Assembly (NCBI RefSeq): GCF_046224405.1
Contig: NZ_JBJXRK010000002.1
Coordinates: forward strand, 124,001-188,000
Reading direction: 5' to 3'
Length of the DNA: 64,000 nucleotides
Source of the DNA: Gudongella sp046224405
GTDB taxonomy: Bacteria > Bacillota > Clostridia > Tissierellales > Tissierellaceae
Positions 33,314 through 40,786 of this stretch are shown here, one piece after another. How positions within the stretch are numbered: position 1 is the stretch's first letter; each line of letters opens with the position of its first letter. The notes under the pieces were generated by a model that saw only the letters and a list, made by a program, of their open reading frames with translations, ran no database searches and was not told the DNA's origin. The translations under genes and the position numbers were made by a program.

Positions 33314-34078
33314 ATGGGTTATAGAAATGATTTACTTAGCAGCAGAGCAATAATAAACCATGGCAGTTTTGCCCTTATCCCACCTGATGGGCTGGTTAAC
33401 AATGTTATACCACATTTTGAAGATGCCAGGATAAGTGTAATAGCTTCACCAAAGCTTGGTGCTAGCTTTGTAGAATACCTTGTGGATTTTAATCCTGGTG
33501 GAGGTAACAGAAAAGGATTTGGTGGTGATGGCATCGAAACCTTTGTATATGTAATCTCCGGTAAGCTTCAGGTTAAAGTTGATGAAGACACATATGATCT
33601 TGAGGAGCAGGGATTTCTTTACTGTCCGCCCAGCAAGAGCATGATCATGACTAACGTTTGTGATGAGAACACGAAACTGGTTCTATACAAACAAAGATAC
33701 ATCCCTGCTGAAGGAGTTGGCGAGCCTTGGCTTGTATGCGACAATGTAAAAAATCTTACAGTGAACCTCTATGAGGACATGAAGGATGTCACATTGGTAG
33801 ATTTTCTACCTACCAGTGTGGAATTTGATATGAACTTCCATATACTTACTTTCCAACCAGGAGGTTCCCACCCCTACATTGAAACCCATGTTCAAGAACA
33901 CGGAGCATACCTCCTGTCCGGTGAAGGCATGTATAACTTGGATAACGATTGGATTTCTGTTAAAAAGGGAGATTTTATATGGATGGGACCATTTGTTCAT
34001 CAAGCTACCTATTCGGTTGGTTACGAACCCTTGTCTTATGTATATTCCAAGGATTGTAACAGAGATCCTGAAATTTAA
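33314..34078 (+). CDS. allE: (S)-ureidoglycine aminohydrolase, double cupin
   Basis: 254 aa, two cupin domains. The C-terminal one has the metal site PGGSHPYIETHVQEHGAYLL followed by GMYNLDNDW, nearly the same as in known ureidoglycine aminohydrolases; the N-terminal cupin (about 40-110) keeps the fold (FVYVISGKLQVKVDE) but few metal ligands, as usual. It releases ammonia from (S)-ureidoglycine to give (S)-ureidoglycolate. The ATG follows GAAGGGAG. Its product would need AllD or a lyase to go further, and neither gene is in this window, so it may compete with the aminotransferase. Confidence 0.9.
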   Translation: MGYRNDLLSSRAIINHGSFALIPPDGLVNNVIPHFEDARISVIASPKLGASFVEYLVDFNPGGGNRKGFGGDGIETFVYVISGKLQVKVDEDTYDLEEQGFLYCPPSKSMIMTNVCDENTKLVLYKQRYIPAEGVGEPWLVCDNVKNLTVNLYEDMKDVTLVDFLPTSVEFDMNFHILTFQPGGSHPYIETHVQEHGAYLLSGEGMYNLDNDWISVKKGDFIWMGPFVHQATYSVGYEPLSYVYSKDCNRDPEI

Positions 34079-34079
34079 A

Positions 34080-34118
34080 AATAATCCTGGTTTCCATTTT
34101 GAAACCAGGATTATTTTA
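34080..34118. terminator. Bidirectional terminator between allE and pucR
   Basis: AATAATCCTGGTTTC / GAAACCAGGATTATT, a 15-bp perfect stem with a 6-nt loop, and AT-rich flanks giving T-runs both ways. It exactly fills the gap between the two convergent stop codons. Confidence 0.9.
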
Positions 34119-35756
34119 GCCAATTATTTTCATGATTTTTAAACCTACTTCGATTTCAAGCATTTTATCCCTATCCTCGATATCAAGACCAGTAAGTTCC
34201 TTTATCCGGTTTAAACGATAAAGGACAGTCTTATAATGAACATAAAGCTCCTCTGCTGTTTTTACTGCGTTCAGATTGCATTTTAGGTACATTTCAAATG
34301 TATCCATCAGTTCATTGTTTTTGTCCTTGTCATAGCTCTTAAGCTTTCTCAGACTTTCTGGTATAAAACCCTCCAAAGCATCTCGGTCCTCAAAGCTGCA
34401 CAACATCCTATAGATCCCCAATTCTTCGAATACACTTGTTGAATCTTCACCGAAAATTCTCTTGCCGAAAATTGCTGCATCTTTGGACTCACTGTAGCTT
34501 CTTCCCATGTCTTCAACCGATTCGGCTACGCTTCCAATGCCCATGGTTACTGAAACCTCCCCAAATCTTTTCTTTGCGGTTTCCCTGACTTCCTCGCCAA
34601 ATATCTTGAAATTTTTTATAGAGTTCTGTGTGCTATCATTTTCAACCACCGGCCAAAATACAATTAGTTCTTCACCTTTTATCAGTGAAATATGTCCCGT
34701 GGTGTGGTGGTATGCGATCCTATCTATAATCGTTTTTACTATATTTCTTGACTCAAGAGACCATTCGGCATTGTTCTCCAGTTTTCCCTTGTTCTTCCAG
34801 CTTATGTTATAAAGACCTAGAAGATATTTTTTCTTCAGATCCCAACCAAGAATCTGTCCTCTATCATAGATGCTCTGAATGGAATCATAGTTTCCGCTTA
34901 TGAGATCATCCATAAGGTCACCTTTATACCTAAGCTTTGCTTCATTTACAGCCGTTTCCTTGAGGATCTCCAGCCTAAGGGTATTGGCCGCGCTTTCAAG
35001 GGCTATAAAGTCCATTTTACTCATATCCCTGGTTACTTCAAGTATCCCAAGATAAGCTTGAACTCTGTTTACAACTTCAATGGGTTCCATGGTCAGGTGA
35101 TACTCATCTCTATCAAAATTGATATCTAGCCCATAGATTGGGTATCCTTCATAAATCATTTTTCTCATTTTCTTCTCAGAAACATTCAGTTCCGAAAAAT
35201 GTTCATTACTGTAAGCAAGAATCCTCATTTCACTATCAAAAATAATTACCGGATTTTCCACCATCTCATCAAGGGTTTTGGCAATGGATTCAACCCCCTT
35301 CATTTCCAGGGACAGTTTGTTGAACTTATCGTGGCATTCCTTGTAGTAGTTCAGCTTGTATACCTGCTCATTGAACAGCAAACCCATCACAGGATATAGA
35401 ATATCTATGTATTTGACATCCTTGCTTATTGAAATAACTGGAAAGTTCAAATCCCTACCTGTTTCAACAATTTCACTGGGTACTATCGGTACCATGTCTG
35501 AAACCTTTATTATAATCCCCGCCGCACCATTTCTTGCCACATCTTCAACAAGCTTTCTCTGTGCCTGGATATCCATTTCTATTGAGTAGAAACTTGTAAG
35601 GAGAAGTTCTCCTCCCTTTATCCAATTGGCAATATCCGGTCTTTCAACAATGGTTATACCTTCCACTTCAGTTCTATCGATTATCTCTTTTCCTGATACC
35701 AGCTTTGAATTCTCAAAGCATGACATTTTGAGTATGTCTTTTAAAAAGATTCCCAT
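34116..35756 (-). CDS. pucR: PucR-family transcriptional regulator of purine catabolism
   Basis: 546 aa. N-terminal PucR ligand domain (about 1-125: FLKDILKMSCFENSKLVSG...), a central GAF/CdaR-like region (about 150-400) and a C-terminal helix-turn-helix (AVKTAEELYVHYKTVLYRLNR is the recognition region). In Bacillus PucR activates allantoin-degradation genes on sensing intermediates. The ATG at 35756 follows GAGAGGG by 6 nt; a TTG 5 codons earlier is inside that site. It follows the allFGHK genes in the same direction and is probably made partly from their transcript. Confidence 0.88.
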   Translation of the reverse strand: MGIFLKDILKMSCFENSKLVSGKEIIDRTEVEGITIVERPDIANWIKGGELLLTSFYSIEMDIQAQRKLVEDVARNGAAGIIIKVSDMVPIVPSEIVETGRDLNFPVISISKDVKYIDILYPVMGLLFNEQVYKLNYYKECHDKFNKLSLEMKGVESIAKTLDEMVENPVIIFDSEMRILAYSNEHFSELNVSEKKMRKMIYEGYPIYGLDINFDRDEYHLTMEPIEVVNRVQAYLGILEVTRDMSKMDFIALESAANTLRLEILKETAVNEAKLRYKGDLMDDLISGNYDSIQSIYDRGQILGWDLKKKYLLGLYNISWKNKGKLENNAEWSLESRNIVKTIIDRIAYHHTTGHISLIKGEELIVFWPVVENDSTQNSIKNFKIFGEEVRETAKKRFGEVSVTMGIGSVAESVEDMGRSYSESKDAAIFGKRIFGEDSTSVFEELGIYRMLCSFEDRDALEGFIPESLRKLKSYDKDKNNELMDTFEMYLKCNLNAVKTAEELYVHYKTVLYRLNRIKELTGLDIEDRDKMLEIEVGLKIMKIIG

Positions 35757-35797
35757 TTGGTTCCCTCTCAATCCTATCCTAATTTTAATGCAGACAG

Positions 35798-35816
35798 GCC
35801 CTCCATGAAGGAGGGC
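35798..35816 (+). other. GC hairpin with a T-tail on the antisense side, between arcC and pucR
   Basis: GCCCTCC / GGAGGGC, 7-bp stem, loop ATGAA, followed on the plus strand by TTTTG. In the direction of the genes there is no T-run after it, so it would not terminate arcC-pucR transcription; it would stop antisense transcription entering arcC from the right-hand reading direction. Confidence 0.5.
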
Positions 35817-35821
35817 TTTTG

Positions 35822-36757
35822 TTAGCTTGAAATTATTCTGGTTCCTGTATCACCATGGATGGCAGCCTTGGCACTCTCCAATGATGTGATGATTGATTTC
35901 CTTTCTGGATGGGATTTGACAAAGTCCACTGCAGCCATTACCTTTGGAAGCATGCTACCTGGGGCGAAATGTCCTTCTACTATAAACTGTTCAGCTTCTT
36001 TAACAGTCATTGAACGTAATTCCCTCTGGCTTGGTTTGCCAAAATCCAGAGCTATTGTTTCAACAGCGGTTAATATGAATAATATGTCACAGTCCAGCAT
36101 CTCTGCAAGCTTTTCACTTGCCAGGTCCTTATCGATCACTGCCGCTACGCCCTTAAGCCTTCCATCCTCCTTCAGGGTAGGTATTCCTCCTCCCCCAACT
36201 GCAATTACAACGTGTCCCTTGTCCACCATATCTCTTATCATGTCTATTTCAACTATGTCAACAGGCTTTGGTGATGGAACCACTCTCCTGTATCCCCTTC
36301 CAGAATCCTCAACCATTGTATATCCTTTTTCGATCTCCAATGTTTTTGCTTCTTTTTCTGTATAAAATCCTCCAATGGGCTTGGAAGGATTCTCAAAGGC
36401 CATATCATGTCGGTCCACTACTACCTGGGTTACTATTGTGCCTACTGATTTCTCAATACTTCTTTTCGTGAGCTCATTTTTTATTGCATTCTGAAGGTGA
36501 TATCCTATATACCCCTCGCTCATTGCTCCACATTCAGGAAATGGCATTTCTGGAACCTTGCTGTCAGTAAGGTTAGCCGTCTCAAAAGATAAGTTAATCA
36601 TTCCAACTTGTGGCCCGTTTCCATGTGCCACAACTACTGTGTGTCCTTCCTCAATCAGATCAACAATTGGCCTGGCTGTTTTTCCTACCAGTTCAAGTTG
36701 CTCCTTCGGATTGTTTCCAAGTGCATTTCCACCTAAGGCTATCATAACTTTACTCAT
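35822..36757 (-). CDS. allK: Carbamate kinase of the oxamate pathway
   Basis: 311 aa, amino-acid-kinase fold. KVMIALGGNALG, VAHGNGPQVGM, the carbamate-kinase insert with MSEGYIGYHLQNAI, VIAVGGGGIP, and the nucleotide-site region GSMLPKVMAAVDF. It makes ATP from carbamoyl phosphate and ADP. It is the fourth gene of the same fdrA-ylbE-ylbF-ybcF order found in E. coli (allFGHK), so its substrate should be the carbamoyl phosphate released from oxalurate rather than from citrulline; no arginine deiminase genes are near. The ATG at 36757 follows GGGAGTGG. An arcC name would also fit. Confidence 0.9.
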   Translation of the reverse strand: MSKVMIALGGNALGNNPKEQLELVGKTARPIVDLIEEGHTVVVAHGNGPQVGMINLSFETANLTDSKVPEMPFPECGAMSEGYIGYHLQNAIKNELTKRSIEKSVGTIVTQVVVDRHDMAFENPSKPIGGFYTEKEAKTLEIEKGYTMVEDSGRGYRRVVPSPKPVDIVEIDMIRDMVDKGHVVIAVGGGGIPTLKEDGRLKGVAAVIDKDLASEKLAEMLDCDILFILTAVETIALDFGKPSQRELRSMTVKEAEQFIVEGHFAPGSMLPKVMAAVDFVKSHPERKSIITSLESAKAAIHGDTGTRIISS

Positions 36758-36772
36758 ACTGACCACTCCCAT

Positions 36773-37591
36773 TCATATTGTTCTAAATCCCAGCAGACTT
36801 GCATATCCTGACATAATCCCTATAAATGTATCAACTCCTGATGTCCCACCATATTTTATCACATTAAGGTAGGACTTTTCATCAAAAATATTATTCTGAA
36901 TGGAATTCACTAGACTTATAATATTTTGGCTAAAGGATCCCTTGACTGCTTTAGTCAAAAAGTCATGGGATATGTCGGTTGTTGGCTTTACATCTTCATC
37001 AAATAGAAGCTCCTCGATTCTATGTCTAAAGGCCTCATCCGCGCAATTAGCTCTGAGAACCGCATAAAAGCCAACAATAAAGTCATCCCATGCTGGGGTA
37101 AGTCCCTTGCCTCTTCCTACAATGGACCCTATATCAACTGCACCTGCTCCATTTATCATATCCCACAATATTTTGTCCTCTTCTGAAAGATTGGATAATC
37201 TCCTGGTCTTAAGGATTTTTTCAATTTCCTCAATTTCAAGCCCCAATCCATTTTCAAGATTATCATGCAGAAATCTTTTCATATAAACATCAAATATTCT
37301 TCCATCTGGATATTTACCATAGGTATCAATGTATGAGGAGTATACTCTTGATTCCAAAATGACGAACTTCCTTTTCTCCAATGAGAACTCCCGAAAATTA
37401 TCCCTGCTTAAAATAATCCCCAAAGGTGGGAGAACCTCTTCGTTCATTGTAACAACCATCAATCCCTGGTCCGTAATGTAATTTATAGTATTTTCGAACT
37501 GGCTATGGATTCTGATTCTGTTGGGTCTTTCGAGGAGAGGTATAACATCTCCATCTATTGCAAGTGGATTAATTGTCTTCTTCTGAAGCAT
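36773..37591 (-). CDS. allH: Oxamate carbamoyltransferase subunit AllH (DUF2877, YlbF)
   Basis: 272 aa. DUF2877 features include the C-terminal VGRGKGLTPAWDDFIVGFYAV (in this family a conserved G-x-G-L-T-P-x-G/W-D-D-x-L/I motif) and the end TSGVDTFIGIMSG. It starts inside the end of allG (23-bp overlap) and ends where allK begins, so all are translated together. In E. coli AllF, AllG and AllH together cleave oxalurate phosphorolytically into oxamate and carbamoyl phosphate. The individual role of this subunit is not known. Confidence 0.85.
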   Translation of the reverse strand: MLQKKTINPLAIDGDVIPLLERPNRIRIHSQFENTINYITDQGLMVVTMNEEVLPPLGIILSRDNFREFSLEKRKFVILESRVYSSYIDTYGKYPDGRIFDVYMKRFLHDNLENGLGLEIEEIEKILKTRRLSNLSEEDKILWDMINGAGAVDIGSIVGRGKGLTPAWDDFIVGFYAVLRANCADEAFRHRIEELLFDEDVKPTTDISHDFLTKAVKGSFSQNIISLVNSIQNNIFDEKSYLNVIKYGGTSGVDTFIGIMSGYASLLGFRTI

Positions 37592-38837
37592 ACTTCTCCA
37601 CCAGTCCTTCTAGAGCCTTGGTAAAGCAATCATATGGAGCCCTTACAGTTCCAGCGCCAATCTGACCCACACCTGCTTTCTTATGGGCGATGCCTGTATT
37701 TATCAATGGAGTTATTCCAGTTTCAACTACTTTTCTGACATCAATACCCACAAGTGCTCCTTTGAAATCCCATGTGGGAATTGCAAGGTTCTGATTGTGT
37801 CCAGCTGAGATTTCCTCCATCTCATCACTGATTTCCATGGCGGCTCCCATTCCGTCGGCACCAACAAACCTGGTCACTCCAGGTGCGGCGATCATTGCCA
37901 TCCCACCTACTCCAAAAGTTTCAGTGATTGCACTGTCTCCCATATCCAGATTCGCATCCTCTTGTGTATATCCTGTAAAGAACAATCCTTTTGGCATATT
38001 AACCGGCGCCGTAAACCACTTATCTCCAAGTCCGGATACCTTTATGGCAAACTCATTTCCGTTTCTGGTCATTGCCGTAACTATAGTTCCTTCCCCTATG
38101 GATTTTGCAGCATCCATAACAGACTTGCAATATGCCATGGCTATGTTAAGAAAGAACTGGTCTGTATCAGCCAGGAATTTTGATACCTCCCTAAGTTCTC
38201 TGTGTGAAATTTCCGCCTCCAGTAAATATGGCATAATATCCTTCATAAACAAGGCAGAAGCCGCTATGTTTCTCTGATGGAACTCATCACCCATGGTAAT
38301 GGCCTTTGAAACTATTACACCCAGGTTCATACCTTGCTCCATCTTCCCAAGTGCCTTTGATAAGGAGGGTCCCAGCACATCCTTGATCCAATGAAGTCTG
38401 TTCACAACCTCTTCTCCATATGCTCCGAATCTAAGCACCTTGCCTATTCCTTCATTGAGGGTACAGTAGGCTCTATTTCCATGCTCCCGATTTTCAACAA
38501 CAAGCACTGGCATGCTCCCAGAAGTGATTCCCCCCATGGGTCCCACTGCATCAACATCATGGCAGGGTATAAAGGTGACGCTGCCTTCTGATAGTAGTTT
38601 CTCAGCCTCTTCCCTGGATGAGGCCCATCCTTCGAATATTGCTGCGCCGTAGCAGGACCCCTGCATAGGCTCCGTCATATCTTCCCATTTAATTGGTGGC
38701 CCTGCATGCAGCAAACTTTTCCCATCAAGTTCTTTGATAACTGACTTTGCAGGTACGACATCAACCAGAAATGGTTGCGCTTCCGTTATTTTGGCTACTA
38801 CTGCTTCATTTGCCTGGTCAAGATTCTTATAGATCAT
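37569..38837 (-). CDS. allG: Oxamate carbamoyltransferase subunit AllG (DUF1116, YlbE)
   Basis: 422 aa. DUF1116 pattern: HAGPPIKWEDMTEPMQGS near the start, GPMGGITSGSMPVLVVEN, LNEGIGKVLRFGAYG, RNGNEFAIKVSGLGDKWF, GVGGMAMIAAPGV and the C-terminal GIAHKKAGVGQIGAGTVRAP. The family has no other well-studied fold. The ATG follows GGGGGTATATAA. It lies 11 bp after allF and overlaps allH. Product inferred from the E. coli allFGH complex and the identical gene order. Confidence 0.87.
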   Translation of the reverse strand: MIYKNLDQANEAVVAKITEAQPFLVDVVPAKSVIKELDGKSLLHAGPPIKWEDMTEPMQGSCYGAAIFEGWASSREEAEKLLSEGSVTFIPCHDVDAVGPMGGITSGSMPVLVVENREHGNRAYCTLNEGIGKVLRFGAYGEEVVNRLHWIKDVLGPSLSKALGKMEQGMNLGVIVSKAITMGDEFHQRNIAASALFMKDIMPYLLEAEISHRELREVSKFLADTDQFFLNIAMAYCKSVMDAAKSIGEGTIVTAMTRNGNEFAIKVSGLGDKWFTAPVNMPKGLFFTGYTQEDANLDMGDSAITETFGVGGMAMIAAPGVTRFVGADGMGAAMEISDEMEEISAGHNQNLAIPTWDFKGALVGIDVRKVVETGITPLINTGIAHKKAGVGQIGAGTVRAPYDCFTKALEGLVEKYASEEDN

Positions 38838-38848
38838 TTATATACCCC

Positions 38849-40516
38849 CTATATATTTTCTAATTTCTGGAGCATTCTTTGCAGGTCCTTATTCCCACCT
38901 GCTGTTGGTGTCCAGTTGTATTGCACAAGGTTTACATCCAGCTCATATAAAGTCTTTCCAAAACTCTCCAACCCGACATTTATTACTCTTAGGTCTTCTC
39001 CCAGCAAGCCAGAGTAACTCTCTTCATGCTTCCAATCTCCATCTAGATACTCCATTATCTCATGTGCAAGCTTGGCACATTGAGCATTGGTGCTCATAAC
39101 CGTTACTCCAGCCTTCTCCAACTCCTCAACCTGCTTGGAATATACCTGGACATCGTCCTCTGTCCCGCATACTGAAGCAATAAAAATTATATCTCTCCCA
39201 TTCTTTCTCTTATATTCCAATACTTCCTTTATGTGTGGCCCCAATGACCCTGCCATATCCGTACTTGAACCATAACCGATTACATTATCAAAGATCACCA
39301 CCGCTACTTCCCCGTTATCTTTGAGCCCTTTGATTGCATCAATTCTTGTCCCTGGGTCTATCATTGGATGGGGTCTGCCTTTTGTATACTCATCATCGCC
39401 AAAATCAATTATTTTACATCCTGGCTTGTTAATATGTTTCTTAAGTATAAGCTTTGCTTCACCTGCCAAGGTGCCTCCACCATAGTATCCATGAACGGAT
39501 TTTTGCCTCTGGTTTAGCCTGATAAGGTCTAGTCTTTCTTCAAGCTCCTTCACCCTCCCTTTATAGACGCTCTTTTTTCTGGAGAGGTAGAATGCCAGAT
39601 TTGCAGTATCTTCAAGAGTGGCAGCATAATGGAGATTATCTTCCGGTCCCTTCTCCTCTTCCCCGAGAAAAAGTGCAACCGCTGTTTTTCCAATCACCTT
39701 TAACTTTTCCACTATTGAGTTCTTTACGGCTTCTGCTGGAGGCTTTGAAATGAAAACAATGACTTCAGTACCCTTATCATTAGCCAGATAATCAAGAGCA
39801 ATTTTAGCAGAGATTCCTCCAATTTCTTCAGACAAATCTCGCCCACCTATGCCCATAGCATGTGAAATGCCTCCTCCCAATCTGCTGATTATGCTGCTGA
39901 CCTCTTGAATGCCGGTTCCGGATGCTCCGACAATTCCTATATTCCCTTTATTGACAACATTTGCAAAGGCAAGCGGGACTCCAGAAATAATCCCTGTACC
40001 ACAATCAGGTCCCATAACTATCAATCCCTTGTCCCTTGCAAGTTCCTTCAATTCCTTTTCTTCACAAAAGTCCATATTGTCGCTGAAAATGAAAAGATTC
40101 ATGTTTTCATTCAGCAGCTTTTTCCCTTCATCAAACACATATTCTCCAGGAATGGACACAAGTGCCAGATTAGGATCTTCAATCTTCTTTAATGCTCCCT
40201 TTAAACTCTTTGCCTTTTTAAGCTGGGTGGCGCTTGACTTGGATGATAGATCGGATATGAATTCTTCCAGTTTTTCACTGATGGATTTGAGCATATCAGG
40301 CGAGTCTGTATCAACAGATATGCAGATATCATTGGGATTGGCTAAGTCAAACTCTGCGGAGTACATTCCTGTATTCCTGAATATATCCTTGTTTGCAGGA
40401 GTCCCCATCATTATTGATACCTTGCGCACCCCTTCCATCTCAGTTAGCTTTGTGCTTAAAAGCATCAAATTTACTGAGTCCTGATATGTATTTCTTTTTA
40501 CAAGTCCTGATATCAT
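38849..40516 (-). CDS. allF: Oxamate carbamoyltransferase subunit AllF (FdrA)
   Basis: 555 aa. FdrA is related to succinyl-CoA synthetase alpha: after an N-terminal FdrA-specific region (about 1-130), a CoA-ligase-like region contains VMGPDCGTGIISGVPLAF and IGIVGASGTGIQEVSS...GGGISHAMGIGGRDL, then a second domain with DFGDDEYTKGRPHPMIDP and GYGSSTDMAGSLGP. It is the first gene of the allFGHK unit; the ATG follows GGAGGAATGGTAGT. A perfect 11-bp-arm palindrome lies about 100 bp upstream. No ligase function is implied; in E. coli it works with AllG and AllH on oxalurate. Confidence 0.88.
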   Translation of the reverse strand: MISGLVKRNTYQDSVNLMLLSTKLTEMEGVRKVSIMMGTPANKDIFRNTGMYSAEFDLANPNDICISVDTDSPDMLKSISEKLEEFISDLSSKSSATQLKKAKSLKGALKKIEDPNLALVSIPGEYVFDEGKKLLNENMNLFIFSDNMDFCEEKELKELARDKGLIVMGPDCGTGIISGVPLAFANVVNKGNIGIVGASGTGIQEVSSIISRLGGGISHAMGIGGRDLSEEIGGISAKIALDYLANDKGTEVIVFISKPPAEAVKNSIVEKLKVIGKTAVALFLGEEEKGPEDNLHYAATLEDTANLAFYLSRKKSVYKGRVKELEERLDLIRLNQRQKSVHGYYGGGTLAGEAKLILKKHINKPGCKIIDFGDDEYTKGRPHPMIDPGTRIDAIKGLKDNGEVAVVIFDNVIGYGSSTDMAGSLGPHIKEVLEYKRKNGRDIIFIASVCGTEDDVQVYSKQVEELEKAGVTVMSTNAQCAKLAHEIMEYLDGDWKHEESYSGLLGEDLRVINVGLESFGKTLYELDVNLVQYNWTPTAGGNKDLQRMLQKLENI

Positions 40517-40618
40517 ACTACCATTCCTCCCATTTATTCAGTTCAATACAACTATAACCCGTACCCTCAAGGATTGCTTATTTAACTCAATGTAAATTTT
40601 ATCACCTTTCAATTGAAT

Positions 40619-40658
40619 AAACCTTATCAGATTATGATAAGGTTTATTGGTTTTTTTT
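40619..40658 (+). promoter_or_regulatory. Palindrome in the allF - lactate-permease-like intergenic region
   Basis: AAACCTTATCA, GATTA, TGATAAGGTTT: 11-bp perfect arms, followed on the plus strand by ATTGG and eight T. It could be a regulator operator between the divergent allF and permease genes, or a leader terminator for the permease gene; the T-run after it is unusually good for a terminator. Confidence 0.55.
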
Positions 40659-40786
40659 CTTTGTTTGGATAGTTTGTATATCACATGAGGATAATTTATT
40701 GGATATTCATTAGCAAATATTTTCATTGTATGTAATTTGGATAAATTGTATGATGAGTATGACAATTACATTTTGGAGGTATACAT

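Noticed and set aside
35822..36757. Carbamate kinase of an arginine deiminase pathway
   Set aside because: No arcA, arcB or arginine/ornithine antiporter is present; the gene lies in the allFGHK order.
40619..40645. Palindrome as part of an insertion sequence end
   Set aside because: No transposase gene, no second end and no target duplication are visible.
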